Source of the DNA: UBA7672 sp044224605
Lineage (GTDB): Bacteria > Pseudomonadota > Alphaproteobacteria > Caulobacterales > Hyphomonadaceae
Assembly (NCBI GenBank): GCA_044224605.1
Contig: JBGAKC010000027.1
Span: 1 to 64,000, forward strand
DNA: 64,000 bases
Direction: 5' to 3'
Shown: positions 18,165-26,505 of the stretch, in pieces
How the letters are laid out: each line of letters opens with the position of its first letter
How positions within the stretch are numbered: the first letter of the stretch is position 1
Program-made: the position numbers and the translations under genes
Notes under the pieces: generated by a model
Told to the model about the DNA's origin: nothing
Database searches by the model: none
What the model saw: only the letters and a program-made list of their open reading frames with translations

Positions 18165-18919
18165 ACTCGCCCTTCGATCTTTCAGGCAAGGTCGCCATCG
18201 TCACCGGCGCCAACACCGGCATCGGGCAAGGCATCGCGATCGCGCTGGCGCAAGCAGGCGCGGACATCGCCGCTGTTGGCCGCACGGCGCCGACCGAGAC
18301 CGAGGCGAAGGTAAAAGCAGCAGGCCGCCGCTTCCTTCACATCAGCGCCGATCTTGGCTCGACCAAGCCCATCTCTGGGGTCATCCCCGCCACACTCAAG
18401 GCCTTCGGCCGCGCCGACATCCTCATCAACAATGCCGGCACGATCCGCCGCGCCGACGCCGTCGACTTCACCGAGGAAGACTGGGACGCGGTGATGGACG
18501 TGAACCTCAAGTCCGTCTTCTTTCTCAGCCAGGCCTTCGCGAAGCACGCCCTCGCGAACAACCAGAAAGCCAAGATCATCCAGATCGCCTCGCTCCTGTC
18601 ATTCCAGGGCGGCATCCGCGTACCGAGCTACACGGCGGCGAAATCCGGCCTCGCCGGCATCACCAAGCTGATGGCGAATGAGTGGGCGGCGAAAGGCATC
18701 AACGTCAATGCCATCGCGCCCGGCTACTTCGTCACCAACAACACCGAGGCGCTTCGGAAAGACGAGACGCGCTCGCGCGACATTCTCGCGCGCATCCCGG
18801 CAGGCCGCTGGGGCGAACCCGGCGATATCGGCGGCGCAGCCGTCTTCCTCGCCTCCTCCGCTTCCGACTATGTCCACGGCACGATCATCCCCGTCGACGG
18901 CGGATGGCTGGCGCGATAG
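18161..18919 (+). CDS. kduD: 2-dehydro-3-deoxy-D-gluconate 5-dehydrogenase
   Basis: Short-chain dehydrogenase of 252 aa following kduI; it reduces the diketo product of KduI to 2-keto-3-deoxygluconate. The Rossmann motif is VTGANTGIGQGIAIALA, the NNAG motif is INNAGTIRRADAVDF, and the catalytic Tyr/Lys are in SYTAAKSGLAG. The C-terminal YVHGTIIPVDGGWLAR ending is characteristic of KduD. The start overlaps the kduI stop by ATGA. The assignment as KduD rather than a generic SDR depends on the operon context as well as the ending. Confidence 0.93.
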   Translation: MNSPFDLSGKVAIVTGANTGIGQGIAIALAQAGADIAAVGRTAPTETEAKVKAAGRRFLHISADLGSTKPISGVIPATLKAFGRADILINNAGTIRRADAVDFTEEDWDAVMDVNLKSVFFLSQAFAKHALANNQKAKIIQIASLLSFQGGIRVPSYTAAKSGLAGITKLMANEWAAKGINVNAIAPGYFVTNNTEALRKDETRSRDILARIPAGRWGEPGDIGGAAVFLASSASDYVHGTIIPVDGGWLAR

Positions 18920-18928
18920 GCAAGGCAC

Positions 18929-19927
18929 ATGGGCACGCGCCTCGTCTGCTTCGGTGAAATGCTGGTCCGCCTTACGGCGCCCGCCGGCGAACGCCTGCTG
19001 CAGACGCCGCAACTCTCCGCCCATGTCGGCGGCGCCGAAGCCAACGTCGCCATCGGCTTCTCGCGCCTCGGCGGCGAAGCAGCGATGGCGACTATCCTGC
19101 CGGGCAATCCGCTTGGCCTCGCTGCGCGTGACGAACTGCGCCGCCACGGCGTCAGCATTGAGCATGTGACGTTCACGCCCGGCCGCATGGGCCTCTACTG
19201 GCTGACGCCCGGCGCCGTTCTGCGCGCGGCGGATATTGTCTACGATCGCGCAGGATCAGCCTTCGCCAACGCTGCTTCAAACAGCATCGACTGGAATGCC
19301 GCGCTGAAAGGCGCTGGCTGGCTGCATGTCTCCGGCATCACGCCCGCCGTCAGCGCCAGTGCGGGCGAAGCAGCGCTCGCCGCTGTGAAAACCGCTGTCG
19401 CGAACGGCGTCAAGGTGTGCTTCGACGGCAATTACCGCTCCAAACTCTGGGAAGCGCGCGGCGAAACCGGCCAGGCGATCCTGAAACAGTTGCTCGAGCA
19501 CGCCGCGCTCGCCCTCATCGACGAACGTGACATCGCACTGATCCTCGACCGCGACGCCGGCGACAGGCAACAAGCAGCCAGGGCCGCCTTCAGCGCCTTC
19601 CCGCGCTTGCAGATGATCGCCGCCACCATCCGCAAGACGCATGGCGTCAACGACTACTCGCTCGGCGCCACACTGTTCACGCGCACCGGCGAGAGCCGGT
19701 GCGAGCCGATCGACCTCCCCGGCGTGGTTGACCGGATCGGGGGCGGCGACGCCTTCGCCGCCGGCTTCCTGTACGGCCATCTCACTGGCATGAAGGAAGC
19801 CGAAACCCTCGCCTTCGCCCTGCATTCAGCCGCGGCGAAACACGGCCAGGTGGGCGACGCCAGCCACGCCTCCGCTGCAGACATCCGCGCCCTCATGAGG
19901 GGCGGCGGACTGGACGTCAAACGTTAG
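18929..19927 (+). CDS. kdgK: 2-dehydro-3-deoxygluconokinase (PfkB family)
   Basis: Ribokinase-family sugar kinase of 332 aa, expected to phosphorylate 2-keto-3-deoxygluconate to KDPG for entry into the Entner-Doudoroff route. The N-terminal strand VCFGEMLVRLTAP and substrate region HVGGAEANVAIGFSRLGGEA are typical of KdgK. The PfkB signature with the catalytic Asp is RIGGGDAFAAGFLYG. It starts nine bases after kduD, completing the kduI-kduD-kdgK operon. No KDPG aldolase gene is present here, so that step must be encoded elsewhere. Confidence 0.9.
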   Translation: MGTRLVCFGEMLVRLTAPAGERLLQTPQLSAHVGGAEANVAIGFSRLGGEAAMATILPGNPLGLAARDELRRHGVSIEHVTFTPGRMGLYWLTPGAVLRAADIVYDRAGSAFANAASNSIDWNAALKGAGWLHVSGITPAVSASAGEAALAAVKTAVANGVKVCFDGNYRSKLWEARGETGQAILKQLLEHAALALIDERDIALILDRDAGDRQQAARAAFSAFPRLQMIAATIRKTHGVNDYSLGATLFTRTGESRCEPIDLPGVVDRIGGGDAFAAGFLYGHLTGMKEAETLAFALHSAAAKHGQVGDASHASAADIRALMRGGGLDVKR

Positions 19928-19938
19928 CGAGCACGCCC

Positions 19939-21510
19939 TCAGTAAGTCCCCGGCTGGATATACGGCGCGTTCGCGAACAGCTCGCGTTCGGCCTTCCGCG
20001 GATCGTTCTCCACGCGGCTATCGACGTCGATCGTCATCGTCGCGCGCTTGCTGAGCTCGTAACGCGGCCACGCGCCAAGACTGCCCCCCGATGGATCGCC
20101 GCTGCGCGCAAAGCGCAGCAGCGCATCACTCATCATGGCCGACACCGCCCGCGCCTCAGCTCCATCCCCCGTTTCAGCTTCCGCCTTTGCCGTGTTCGCG
20201 AACACCAGCGGAATGTCGAGCGTGTGGTGTGCGCCATAGCGGCCGCCATCGCGCGGACTGGCGAAATTGAGTTGATAGACCCAGGTGGGGCCCTGCTCTT
20301 TGGCTCTCGCCTCCGCCTCGATCACCTGAGCACGCCAGCTGCGCCCAGCCGTTGTCGCCTTGATGAACAGCTGCGGCGGCGTGATGTCCGGAAATAGCTC
20401 CCGATAGGTGCGGATCACGCTCGCAACCTCGATATCCGTCACCATGTCGCGTTCCAGACGCGCCGGCAGCGTGTCCCATGTCAGCGCGAAGACGGACGCA
20501 TCGCCCATGGCGATCAACGAGCCCGTCTCCTCGCGCGTGTTCCCCATCACCATCGGAATGGACGACGACAGCTTAGGCGCCTCGGGCCAGAACGGATGCG
20601 CCGGCAGCGACCCGCCATCCAGCACCGGACCCCAATAGACGCGCGACCCGACGATCGATGGATCACGCGCCGCGAGCCCCGCCAGCAAACGCTGTGGATC
20701 AATCTCCGCCAGCTTGCCCGGCGAAAGATTGAGATGATCCGCCACTGCCTGCGCCCGCGCGCTCGCGCCCTTCGGTCCCTGCGCCGTGACCTGCTGCCCG
20801 CTCATCGTCCAGGCGCGATGGAACAGCCCCCTCGCCGCCGGCATCGCCATCAGGCATGCGATCTTGCCGCCGCCGCCCGACTGCCCGAATAGCGTCACGC
20901 AATCCCTGTCGCCGCCGAACGCCGCGATGTTGTCGCGCACCCATTCCAGCGCGAGCACGAGATCAAGCAACCCCGCATTCCCGCTCGCGGCATAGCGCTT
21001 GTCGCGCACGAGATGCGACAGGAAAAGATGTCCGAACACGTTGAGCCGGTGGTTCAGCGTCAGCACCACGCAATCGCCGCGCCGCGCCAGCTGCGCGCCA
21101 TCGGTCACCGGCGCCGATCCCGATCCGCCCGAATACCCGCCGCCATGAATGTAGACGAGCACAGGCTTCTTCGCCGAAGCATCCAGCGTCGGCGTCCACA
21201 CATTGAGCACGAGACAGTCCTCACTCTGTGTCTCGCTGCCCGATCCCTGAAAGCACGCCGGCCCATAGGCAAGCGCATCGCGCGTCCCCTTCCACGCAGC
21301 CGACGCCTTCGGCGCCTCGAAGCGCGCAGGCCGCGTGTCCGCGCCGAAGGGAATGCCGAGAAACTCCGCGACCTCGCCTCGCGCCCTGCCCCGCAGCTTG
21401 CCGCTCCTGACCGAAACAGCCGGATCCCTGCGCATCGGCGCTGCCATAGACACCGGTGTCAGGAACATTCCGATTCCGGCGAGGCCCAGCGAACGTCGTG
21501 TCAGTTTCAT
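19939..21510 (-). CDS. Type-B carboxylesterase, exported
   Basis: Alpha/beta-hydrolase of 523 aa in the carboxylesterase type B family. The ATG at 21510 gives a twin-Arg-like signal (MKLTRRSLGLAGIGMFLTP). The oxyanion region is PVLVYIHGGGYSGGSGS and the nucleophile elbow is LFGQSGGGGKIA, with Ser near residue 205; the usual Glu before Ser is Gln here. The acid and His are probably in MVMGNTREETGSL and GAHHTLDIPLVF. Shared operator and position suggest removal of acetyl or feruloyl esters from pectin or hemicellulose, but that is inferred. Convergent with kdgK. Confidence 0.87.
   Translation of the reverse strand: MKLTRRSLGLAGIGMFLTPVSMAAPMRRDPAVSVRSGKLRGRARGEVAEFLGIPFGADTRPARFEAPKASAAWKGTRDALAYGPACFQGSGSETQSEDCLVLNVWTPTLDASAKKPVLVYIHGGGYSGGSGSAPVTDGAQLARRGDCVVLTLNHRLNVFGHLFLSHLVRDKRYAASGNAGLLDLVLALEWVRDNIAAFGGDRDCVTLFGQSGGGGKIACLMAMPAARGLFHRAWTMSGQQVTAQGPKGASARAQAVADHLNLSPGKLAEIDPQRLLAGLAARDPSIVGSRVYWGPVLDGGSLPAHPFWPEAPKLSSSIPMVMGNTREETGSLIAMGDASVFALTWDTLPARLERDMVTDIEVASVIRTYRELFPDITPPQLFIKATTAGRSWRAQVIEAEARAKEQGPTWVYQLNFASPRDGGRYGAHHTLDIPLVFANTAKAEAETGDGAEARAVSAMMSDALLRFARSGDPSGGSLGAWPRYELSKRATMTIDVDSRVENDPRKAERELFANAPYIQPGTY
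21449..21462. promoter_or_regulatory. LacI-family operator, copy 3 (inside esterase 5' coding end)
   Basis: AGACACCGGTGTCA, sharing the 12-base core GACACCGGTGTC with the copies at 16062 and 17278. It lies 48-61 bases inside the esterase reading frame, within the signal-peptide codons. A repressor bound there would act as a roadblock and bring the esterase into the same regulon. Confidence 0.65.
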
Positions 21511-21579
21511 TGGAGATGTCCTGCCCCGGCCGCACTGCCGGCGGCATGCCGCCAGACTACGCCACCCCATGCGATCCTG

Positions 21580-22590
21580 CTAGCCGACGGCTTCGCCCGC
21601 AGCATCAAACGCCATCAGCTTGCTGCGGTCGATGAAGGCGTTGAGCACGGCCCCCGGCGGCGGAATATTGGCCGCGAACTGTGGGGCCAACCATGTCTCG
21701 CCTGCAAACGTCACCCGCATAAACCTGCGCCCGCCCAGGCTTTCCTCGCCCGCCGCCCGCACCACGAAACGCAGGCAGGCGGCGCCTGCGCGCTCCAGCG
21801 TCGTGTCATCCGGCCGGAAGGCCAACGTGCACGCCCCCTCCGCCGGCATGGCCAGCCCCTCGGGCAGAGCAAACCGCGACCCGTCCGCCAGCACGCCTCG
21901 CCCCTCGTGCAACTTCATCGGCAACTTGTTCAGCACCGGGAACGATGTCGCCAGAGCCGCCGTCAGATTGGCCGGATGCGCGAAAACGTCAGTCGCGTTG
22001 CCATGCTGGATCACTCTGCCATTGCTCAGCACCGCCACCTTGCCGCCCAGCCCCAGCGCCGCGTCCGCACTGTCCGTCACCAGCACCACGACAGCGCCGG
22101 TATCCGCCAGCATCGTTCGAAGATCCGCAACAAACCTGTCGCGCACATCGCGCTCTAGCCCCGTGCCCAGGGCATCCAGCAGCATCACTTCCGGCCGCTC
22201 CGCCCGCGCCCGCGCAATCGCAAGCCGTAGACGCTGATCCAGATCAAGCTCGCTGACGCTGGCGTCCATTCGTCCCGCCAGCCGCACGCGCGCCGCCGCC
22301 TCGGCTCCGATCAGCTTTGAAACCCTTTGTCCCGATCTCGGAAAGCCGTGCGCGCTCACCCGCACGATCAGACCCTTCTCCTTGCGCATCTGACCGATGT
22401 CCTTGCCGTCCAGCTTCACGAAGCCGGCCTGCGGCTTGTCCGCCCCCGCCAGCAGGCGCAGCAAGGCCTCGCGCCCCGCCCCGGAAAGCCCGAGCACCGC
22501 CGTAGGCGCCTCGCGCGTGAATGTCAGGCTGACATGGATGAGCAGCGTCTCCCGGCCGGCGCTGCGGCTGACATCCCTCAGTTCCAGCAT
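21580..22590 (-). CDS. Degenerate ABC transporter ATPase-like protein (MalK/UgpC-type fold)
   Basis: A 336-aa protein whose layout follows a MalK-like ABC ATPase: N-terminal nucleotide-binding fold and C-terminal TOBE-type domain (LAFRPDDTTLERAG). Every catalytic motif is altered. Walker A is GLSGAGREA (residues 34-42), with the essential Lys replaced by Arg40 and Ser/Thr by Glu41. The LSGGQ signature is SELDLDQR (113-120). Walker B is VMLLDALG with the catalytic Glu replaced by Ala140. The H-loop His is Asp173 (VTDSADAA). It is unlikely to hydrolyse ATP. No permease or binding protein is adjacent. The frame is intact and codon bias normal, so it looks maintained. Role unknown. Confidence 0.8.
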   Translation of the reverse strand: MLELRDVSRSAGRETLLIHVSLTFTREAPTAVLGLSGAGREALLRLLAGADKPQAGFVKLDGKDIGQMRKEKGLIVRVSAHGFPRSGQRVSKLIGAEAAARVRLAGRMDASVSELDLDQRLRLAIARARAERPEVMLLDALGTGLERDVRDRFVADLRTMLADTGAVVVLVTDSADAALGLGGKVAVLSNGRVIQHGNATDVFAHPANLTAALATSFPVLNKLPMKLHEGRGVLADGSRFALPEGLAMPAEGACTLAFRPDDTTLERAGAACLRFVVRAAGEESLGGRRFMRVTFAGETWLAPQFAANIPPPGAVLNAFIDRSKLMAFDAAGEAVG

Positions 22591-22882
22591 GGAGCCGTCC
22601 AGCCTGACCTGAGCACCAGCATGACAACGCCCGCAACTTCCGTAGGGCCAACGCCTCCCCCGGCGACTGGCATTATCGCCCGGGGCGGGAGTCCGTCAAA
22701 CGCGGCGTTCCGACACGCGAATTCCCCTTGTTTAATGGCCCTCCAGGGACTTGCGACAGCTTGTTACCGGTCTGAATTTTCCGTGAGACAGAGACGGATT
22801 AGCCCCCTCTGTTCATTTATATTCGCGTATGAAACGCCATTGGGGTTGCAGTCCCGGCCACCGGACGAACGGAAAGCGTGTG
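22591..22882. promoter_or_regulatory. Divergent promoter region before macA
   Basis: About 290 bases between the ABC-like gene (minus) and macA (plus). The part from 22720 to 22850 is AT-rich for this genome and includes TATATT near 22820, a plausible -10, but no convincing -35 partner at normal spacing. No hairpin or palindrome stood out. Confidence 0.35.
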
Positions 22883-24526
22883 ATGAACAAGAAAGTCCTG
22901 GTTGGGATCGCTGGCGCCGCGATTGTCGGCATCGCCGCGGCCGCTATCGCGTTCGGCGGCGGCGGAACGGCCGCGGCCGGCGACTACGCCTGGGAGACCG
23001 TAGCTGTCGGCAAGGGCGATGTCGCCCGCGTCATCTCCGCCTCCGGAACGATCCAGCCGCGCGAGAAGGTCGATGTCGGCTCCGAAGTCTCCGGCAAGAT
23101 CACCGCGATCTATGTCGACTTCAACGACCGCGTGAAGAAGGATCAGGTCCTCGCCCAGGTCGACCCCGAGACCTTCCAGAACACGCTCGACCAGAACGTC
23201 GCGCGCCTGCGCCAGTCCGAAGCCTCCGTCGACAACAGCCAGGCCTCGATCGACCGCTCGAAAGTCGCGCTCGACGTCCAGACCAAGGCCTACGAGCGCA
23301 CCAAGACCCTCTACGCCCAGGGCGCCACGTCGACCCAGGCGATGGAACAGGCCGAGCAGGCCTACAAGAACGCGCAGCTCCAGCTGCAGTCCGACCAGGT
23401 CTCGCTCAAGTCCGCCATCGCCGGCCTTGAGACCTCCCGCGCCGCCGCGCAGGACGCCCGCACGCGTCTCGAGCGCACCAAGATCCGCTCACCCATCGAC
23501 GGCGTCATCCTCAGCCGCCAGGTCGAAGTCGGCCAGACCGTCCAGTCGGCGCAGACCGTCGCGAAATTCTTCACCGTCGCCGCCGACCTCTCCCAGATCG
23601 AGATCGAGGCTGCCGTCGTCGAATCCGACATCGGCGGCATCGACAATGATGATCCCGTCGTCTTCACCGTTGACGCCTTCCCCGGCGAACGCTTCACCGG
23701 CTCGGTCGTGCAGGTGCGCCAACTCGGCGCCGAGCAGGCCAACGTCGTTACCTACACAGTGGTGGTCAACGCGCGCAACCCGAACGGCAAGCTCCTCCCC
23801 GGCATGACCGCCAACGTCGAGATCACCGCCGACCGCGTCGCCGACGTTCTGCGCCTGCCTTACGACGTCACACGTTTCCAGCCGCCGAAGGAGATCGCGG
23901 ATGCGATGCGCGAGGAACAGCAGCGCAACGGACAGGGCGGCCCCGGCGGTCCTGGTGGCGCTCCCGGCGGCGGTCAGACAATGACGTTCGGCGCCGGCGG
24001 TCCTCCAGGCGGCGGTGGACAGCGCGGCGGCCCCGGCGGACCGCAGGCCATGTTCGCCGAGATGCTGAAGAATGCCGGCGTCGATGAGGCGCGCGCCATG
24101 AAGATCGAAGGCGAACTGCAGGCCGAGATGCAGAAGGTGATGGCCTCGATGGGCCCGCCTCCAGGGGCGCAGCCGCAGGGCGGCGTTGCCGTCATCGGCG
24201 GCGGCGGCTTCGGCCCGCCGCAGAGCATCATCCAGCAGCAGCAGCGCTCCGAGCGCATGGCCAAGATGCAGCAGACGCAGGACGCCGTCTTCCGCCGCAA
24301 TCTCAGCGAGGCGGAATACGCCGCCGTCTCCAAGGCCCGCCTCGAGATGCAGTCCCAGAAGCGCGTGACCGTCTACAAGGTCAACGACAAGGGCAAACTC
24401 GAGCGCCACCAGCTCACCATCGGCCTGTCAGACGGCTCGAACGTCCAGGTCATCCGGGGCGCCAACGAGGGCGACAAGTTCGTCATCCGGGCCGCCTCGA
24501 ACGACAAGGGCGGGCAGAAGCCCTGA
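22883..24526 (+). CDS. macA: MacA-like periplasmic adaptor of ABC-type efflux pump
   Basis: Membrane-anchored HlyD/MacA adaptor of 547 aa. The ATG at 22883 has GGAAAG upstream, followed by a signal-anchor (VLVGIAGAAIVGIAAAAIAF). The lipoyl halves (ASGTIQPREKVDVGSEVSG; RSPIDGVILSRQVEVGQ) and the coiled coil between them are standard, as is the barrel (ITADRVADVLRLPYDV). An unusual insertion of about 150 residues (about 343-492) interrupts the membrane-proximal part: Gly/Pro-rich runs, a helical segment (VDEARAMKIEGELQAEMQ) and a Gln/Met-rich segment (QQQQRSERMAKMQQTQ). First gene of a four-gene operon with the MacB ATPase, MacB permease and outer-membrane factor. Confidence 0.9.
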   Translation: MNKKVLVGIAGAAIVGIAAAAIAFGGGGTAAAGDYAWETVAVGKGDVARVISASGTIQPREKVDVGSEVSGKITAIYVDFNDRVKKDQVLAQVDPETFQNTLDQNVARLRQSEASVDNSQASIDRSKVALDVQTKAYERTKTLYAQGATSTQAMEQAEQAYKNAQLQLQSDQVSLKSAIAGLETSRAAAQDARTRLERTKIRSPIDGVILSRQVEVGQTVQSAQTVAKFFTVAADLSQIEIEAAVVESDIGGIDNDDPVVFTVDAFPGERFTGSVVQVRQLGAEQANVVTYTVVVNARNPNGKLLPGMTANVEITADRVADVLRLPYDVTRFQPPKEIADAMREEQQRNGQGGPGGPGGAPGGGQTMTFGAGGPPGGGGQRGGPGGPQAMFAEMLKNAGVDEARAMKIEGELQAEMQKVMASMGPPPGAQPQGGVAVIGGGGFGPPQSIIQQQQRSERMAKMQQTQDAVFRRNLSEAEYAAVSKARLEMQSQKRVTVYKVNDKGKLERHQLTIGLSDGSNVQVIRGANEGDKFVIRAASNDKGGQKP

Positions 24527-24543
24527 GCCCGGACCGGAGCGAC

Positions 24544-25263
24544 ATGACGAACGAAAAGCCGATCATCTCCTGCCGTGATCTGACGAAGATCTACAGGATG
24601 GGAGACCAGGAAGTCCGCGCCCTCGACGGCGTGAGCCTCGACATCCATCAGGGTGAATTCGTCGCCATCATGGGCCCGTCCGGCTCTGGCAAATCGTCCC
24701 TCATGAACTTGATCGGCGCCCTCGACCGCCCCACATCGGGCGAGATGTGGATCAATGGCAGGGCCCTGTCCGAAATGAGCCGGGACGACCTTGCCGATCT
24801 GCGAAACGAGACGCTTGGTTTCGTGTTCCAGCAATTCAATCTGCTTGCCCGGCAGGACGCGTTCCAGAATGTCCGCCTCCCCCTCCGCTACGCCCGCAAG
24901 GATGTCGGCGACATCGACGCCCGCGCGAAGGAATGCCTCGAACTTGTCGGCCTTGGCGCGCGCATGGACCACCGTCCCATGCAGCTCTCCGGCGGTCAGC
25001 AGCAGCGCGTCGCCATAGCCCGCGCGCTCTCTAACCGTCCGCGCATCCTGCTCGCCGACGAGCCGACTGGCGCGCTCGACACCAAGACCACCGTCGAGAT
25101 CATGCATCTGATGCAGGATCTCAATCGGCAGGGCATCACCGTCGTCGTCATCACGCACGAGAACGAGGTCGCCGAATACGCCAAGCGGCAGATCCATTTC
25201 CGCGACGGCCGCATAGAGTCAGACAGCGCCCACCCCGAACTGAAACGCGCCAGCGGAGGCTGA
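24544..25263 (+). CDS. macB: MacB-type ABC transporter ATP-binding protein
   Basis: ATPase subunit of 239 aa of the MacAB/LolD type. Walker A is GPSGSGKSSLMN, the Q-loop is VFQQFNLLAR, the signature is QLSGGQQQRVAIARALS, Walker B is ILLADEPTGALDTKT, and the H-loop is VVITHENEVAEYA. All are intact. In E. coli MacB the ATPase and permease form one polypeptide; here they are split into two genes four bases apart. Partners are the adaptor 18 bases upstream and the permease downstream. It powers export of macrolide-like compounds, lipopeptides or precursors; the substrate is not evident. Confidence 0.93.
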   Translation: MTNEKPIISCRDLTKIYRMGDQEVRALDGVSLDIHQGEFVAIMGPSGSGKSSLMNLIGALDRPTSGEMWINGRALSEMSRDDLADLRNETLGFVFQQFNLLARQDAFQNVRLPLRYARKDVGDIDARAKECLELVGLGARMDHRPMQLSGGQQQRVAIARALSNRPRILLADEPTGALDTKTTVEIMHLMQDLNRQGITVVVITHENEVAEYAKRQIHFRDGRIESDSAHPELKRASGG

Positions 25264-25266
25264 TCC

Positions 25267-26505
25267 ATGAAGTATGGCGTTGCCACACAATCCGCGACCG
25301 AGGCGTTGTTCTCGAACCCGCTGCGTTCGCTCCTCACCATGCTCGGCATCATCATTGGCGTCGCCTCGGTGATGGTCATGATGTCGATCGGCGAAGGCGC
25401 GAAGGTCACGATCGAGAAGCAGATCAATTCGGTCGGCACCAACGTGCTCACCCTGCAACCCGGGAACATGAACCGCGGCGGCCGCAATCAGGGCGCGGCT
25501 TCGGGCCGCCCCTTCGCGGAGTCGGACGTGACGGCGATGGAATCCCTGCCCTTCGTCGATGCGGCAACCGGCGTCGTCACTGGCCAGGTCAATGCTGTTT
25601 CGGAAGAGGCCAACTGGGCAACCCAGATTCAGGGCGGCACGGCCTCCTACTTCACGGTCAACAACTGGAAGACGGTCGAAGGCCGCGAATTCACCCAGCA
25701 GGAAGCCCAGGGCGGCGCGGCTGTCGTGGTGCTCGGAAAGACCACGGCGGACAATCTCTTCCCCCGCGGCGGCGCCCTCGGTCAGCGGATCCGCATCAAC
25801 AGCGTGCCCGTGGAGATCATCGGCATCCTCGAATCCAAGGGCCAGTCGGGCGGCGGCGGCATGGGGATGGACCGCGACGACACAATTATCGGCCCGTTAA
25901 GTATGGTTAGGAACCGGATAACGGGCGGCAACCGCTGGGTCTCCCGTCACGTGAATCGCATACAGGTCCTCGTTCAGGAGGGGTATGATGTCACACAAGC
26001 GCAGGATGAAGTGACTACGCTGATGCGAGAGCGCCGTCGTGTGGAGCCCGGCCAGCAAGACAATTTCATGGTTATTAACTTTGCCGACATGATAAAGCAG
26101 CGTGCAGCAGTGGCCGAAACAATGAGCACGCTCCTTGCCTTTACCGCTGCGGTTTCGCTGATCGTCGGCGGCGTCGGCGTGATGAACATCATGCTTGTTT
26201 CCGTCACAGAACGTACACGCGAGATCGGCCTGCGCATGGCCATCGGCGCGCGCGGCGGCGACATTCTTCTCCAGTTCCTGTTCGAAGCCATTGCCCTCTG
26301 CACCCTGGGCGGACTCATCGGCATGGCGATCGGATGGATAGGCGTGTGGGGTTACGCCGAGGTCTCAAAAGCCCCGATGGTGGTCTCCCCCATCATCATT
26401 GCGACCGCGCTGGGTGCAGCCGCCTCAGTCGGTCTTATCTTTGGCTTCTTCCCCGCCCGCAGGGCAGCTCAATTAGATCCAATCCAGGCGCTCAGATATG
26501 ATTAA
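25267..26505 (+). CDS. MacB-type ABC transporter permease (FtsX-like)
   Basis: Inner-membrane permease of 412 aa with the MacB/FtsX arrangement: TM1 (LRSLLTMLGIIIGVASVMVMM), a large periplasmic domain (residues about 45-280), and three C-terminal TM helices, ending HIS-free with FFPARRAAQLDPIQALRYD, the standard MacB tail. It lies three bases after the ATPase gene, and its end overlaps the outer-membrane factor gene by eight bases. Between about 25885 and 26145 the codon use shifts (TTA, ATA, AGG, GTT-ATT codons) although the protein remains conserved, hinting at a short recombined patch. Confidence 0.93.
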   Translation: MKYGVATQSATEALFSNPLRSLLTMLGIIIGVASVMVMMSIGEGAKVTIEKQINSVGTNVLTLQPGNMNRGGRNQGAASGRPFAESDVTAMESLPFVDAATGVVTGQVNAVSEEANWATQIQGGTASYFTVNNWKTVEGREFTQQEAQGGAAVVVLGKTTADNLFPRGGALGQRIRINSVPVEIIGILESKGQSGGGGMGMDRDDTIIGPLSMVRNRITGGNRWVSRHVNRIQVLVQEGYDVTQAQDEVTTLMRERRRVEPGQQDNFMVINFADMIKQRAAVAETMSTLLAFTAAVSLIVGGVGVMNIMLVSVTERTREIGLRMAIGARGGDILLQFLFEAIALCTLGGLIGMAIGWIGVWGYAEVSKAPMVVSPIIIATALGAAASVGLIFGFFPARRAAQLDPIQALRYD

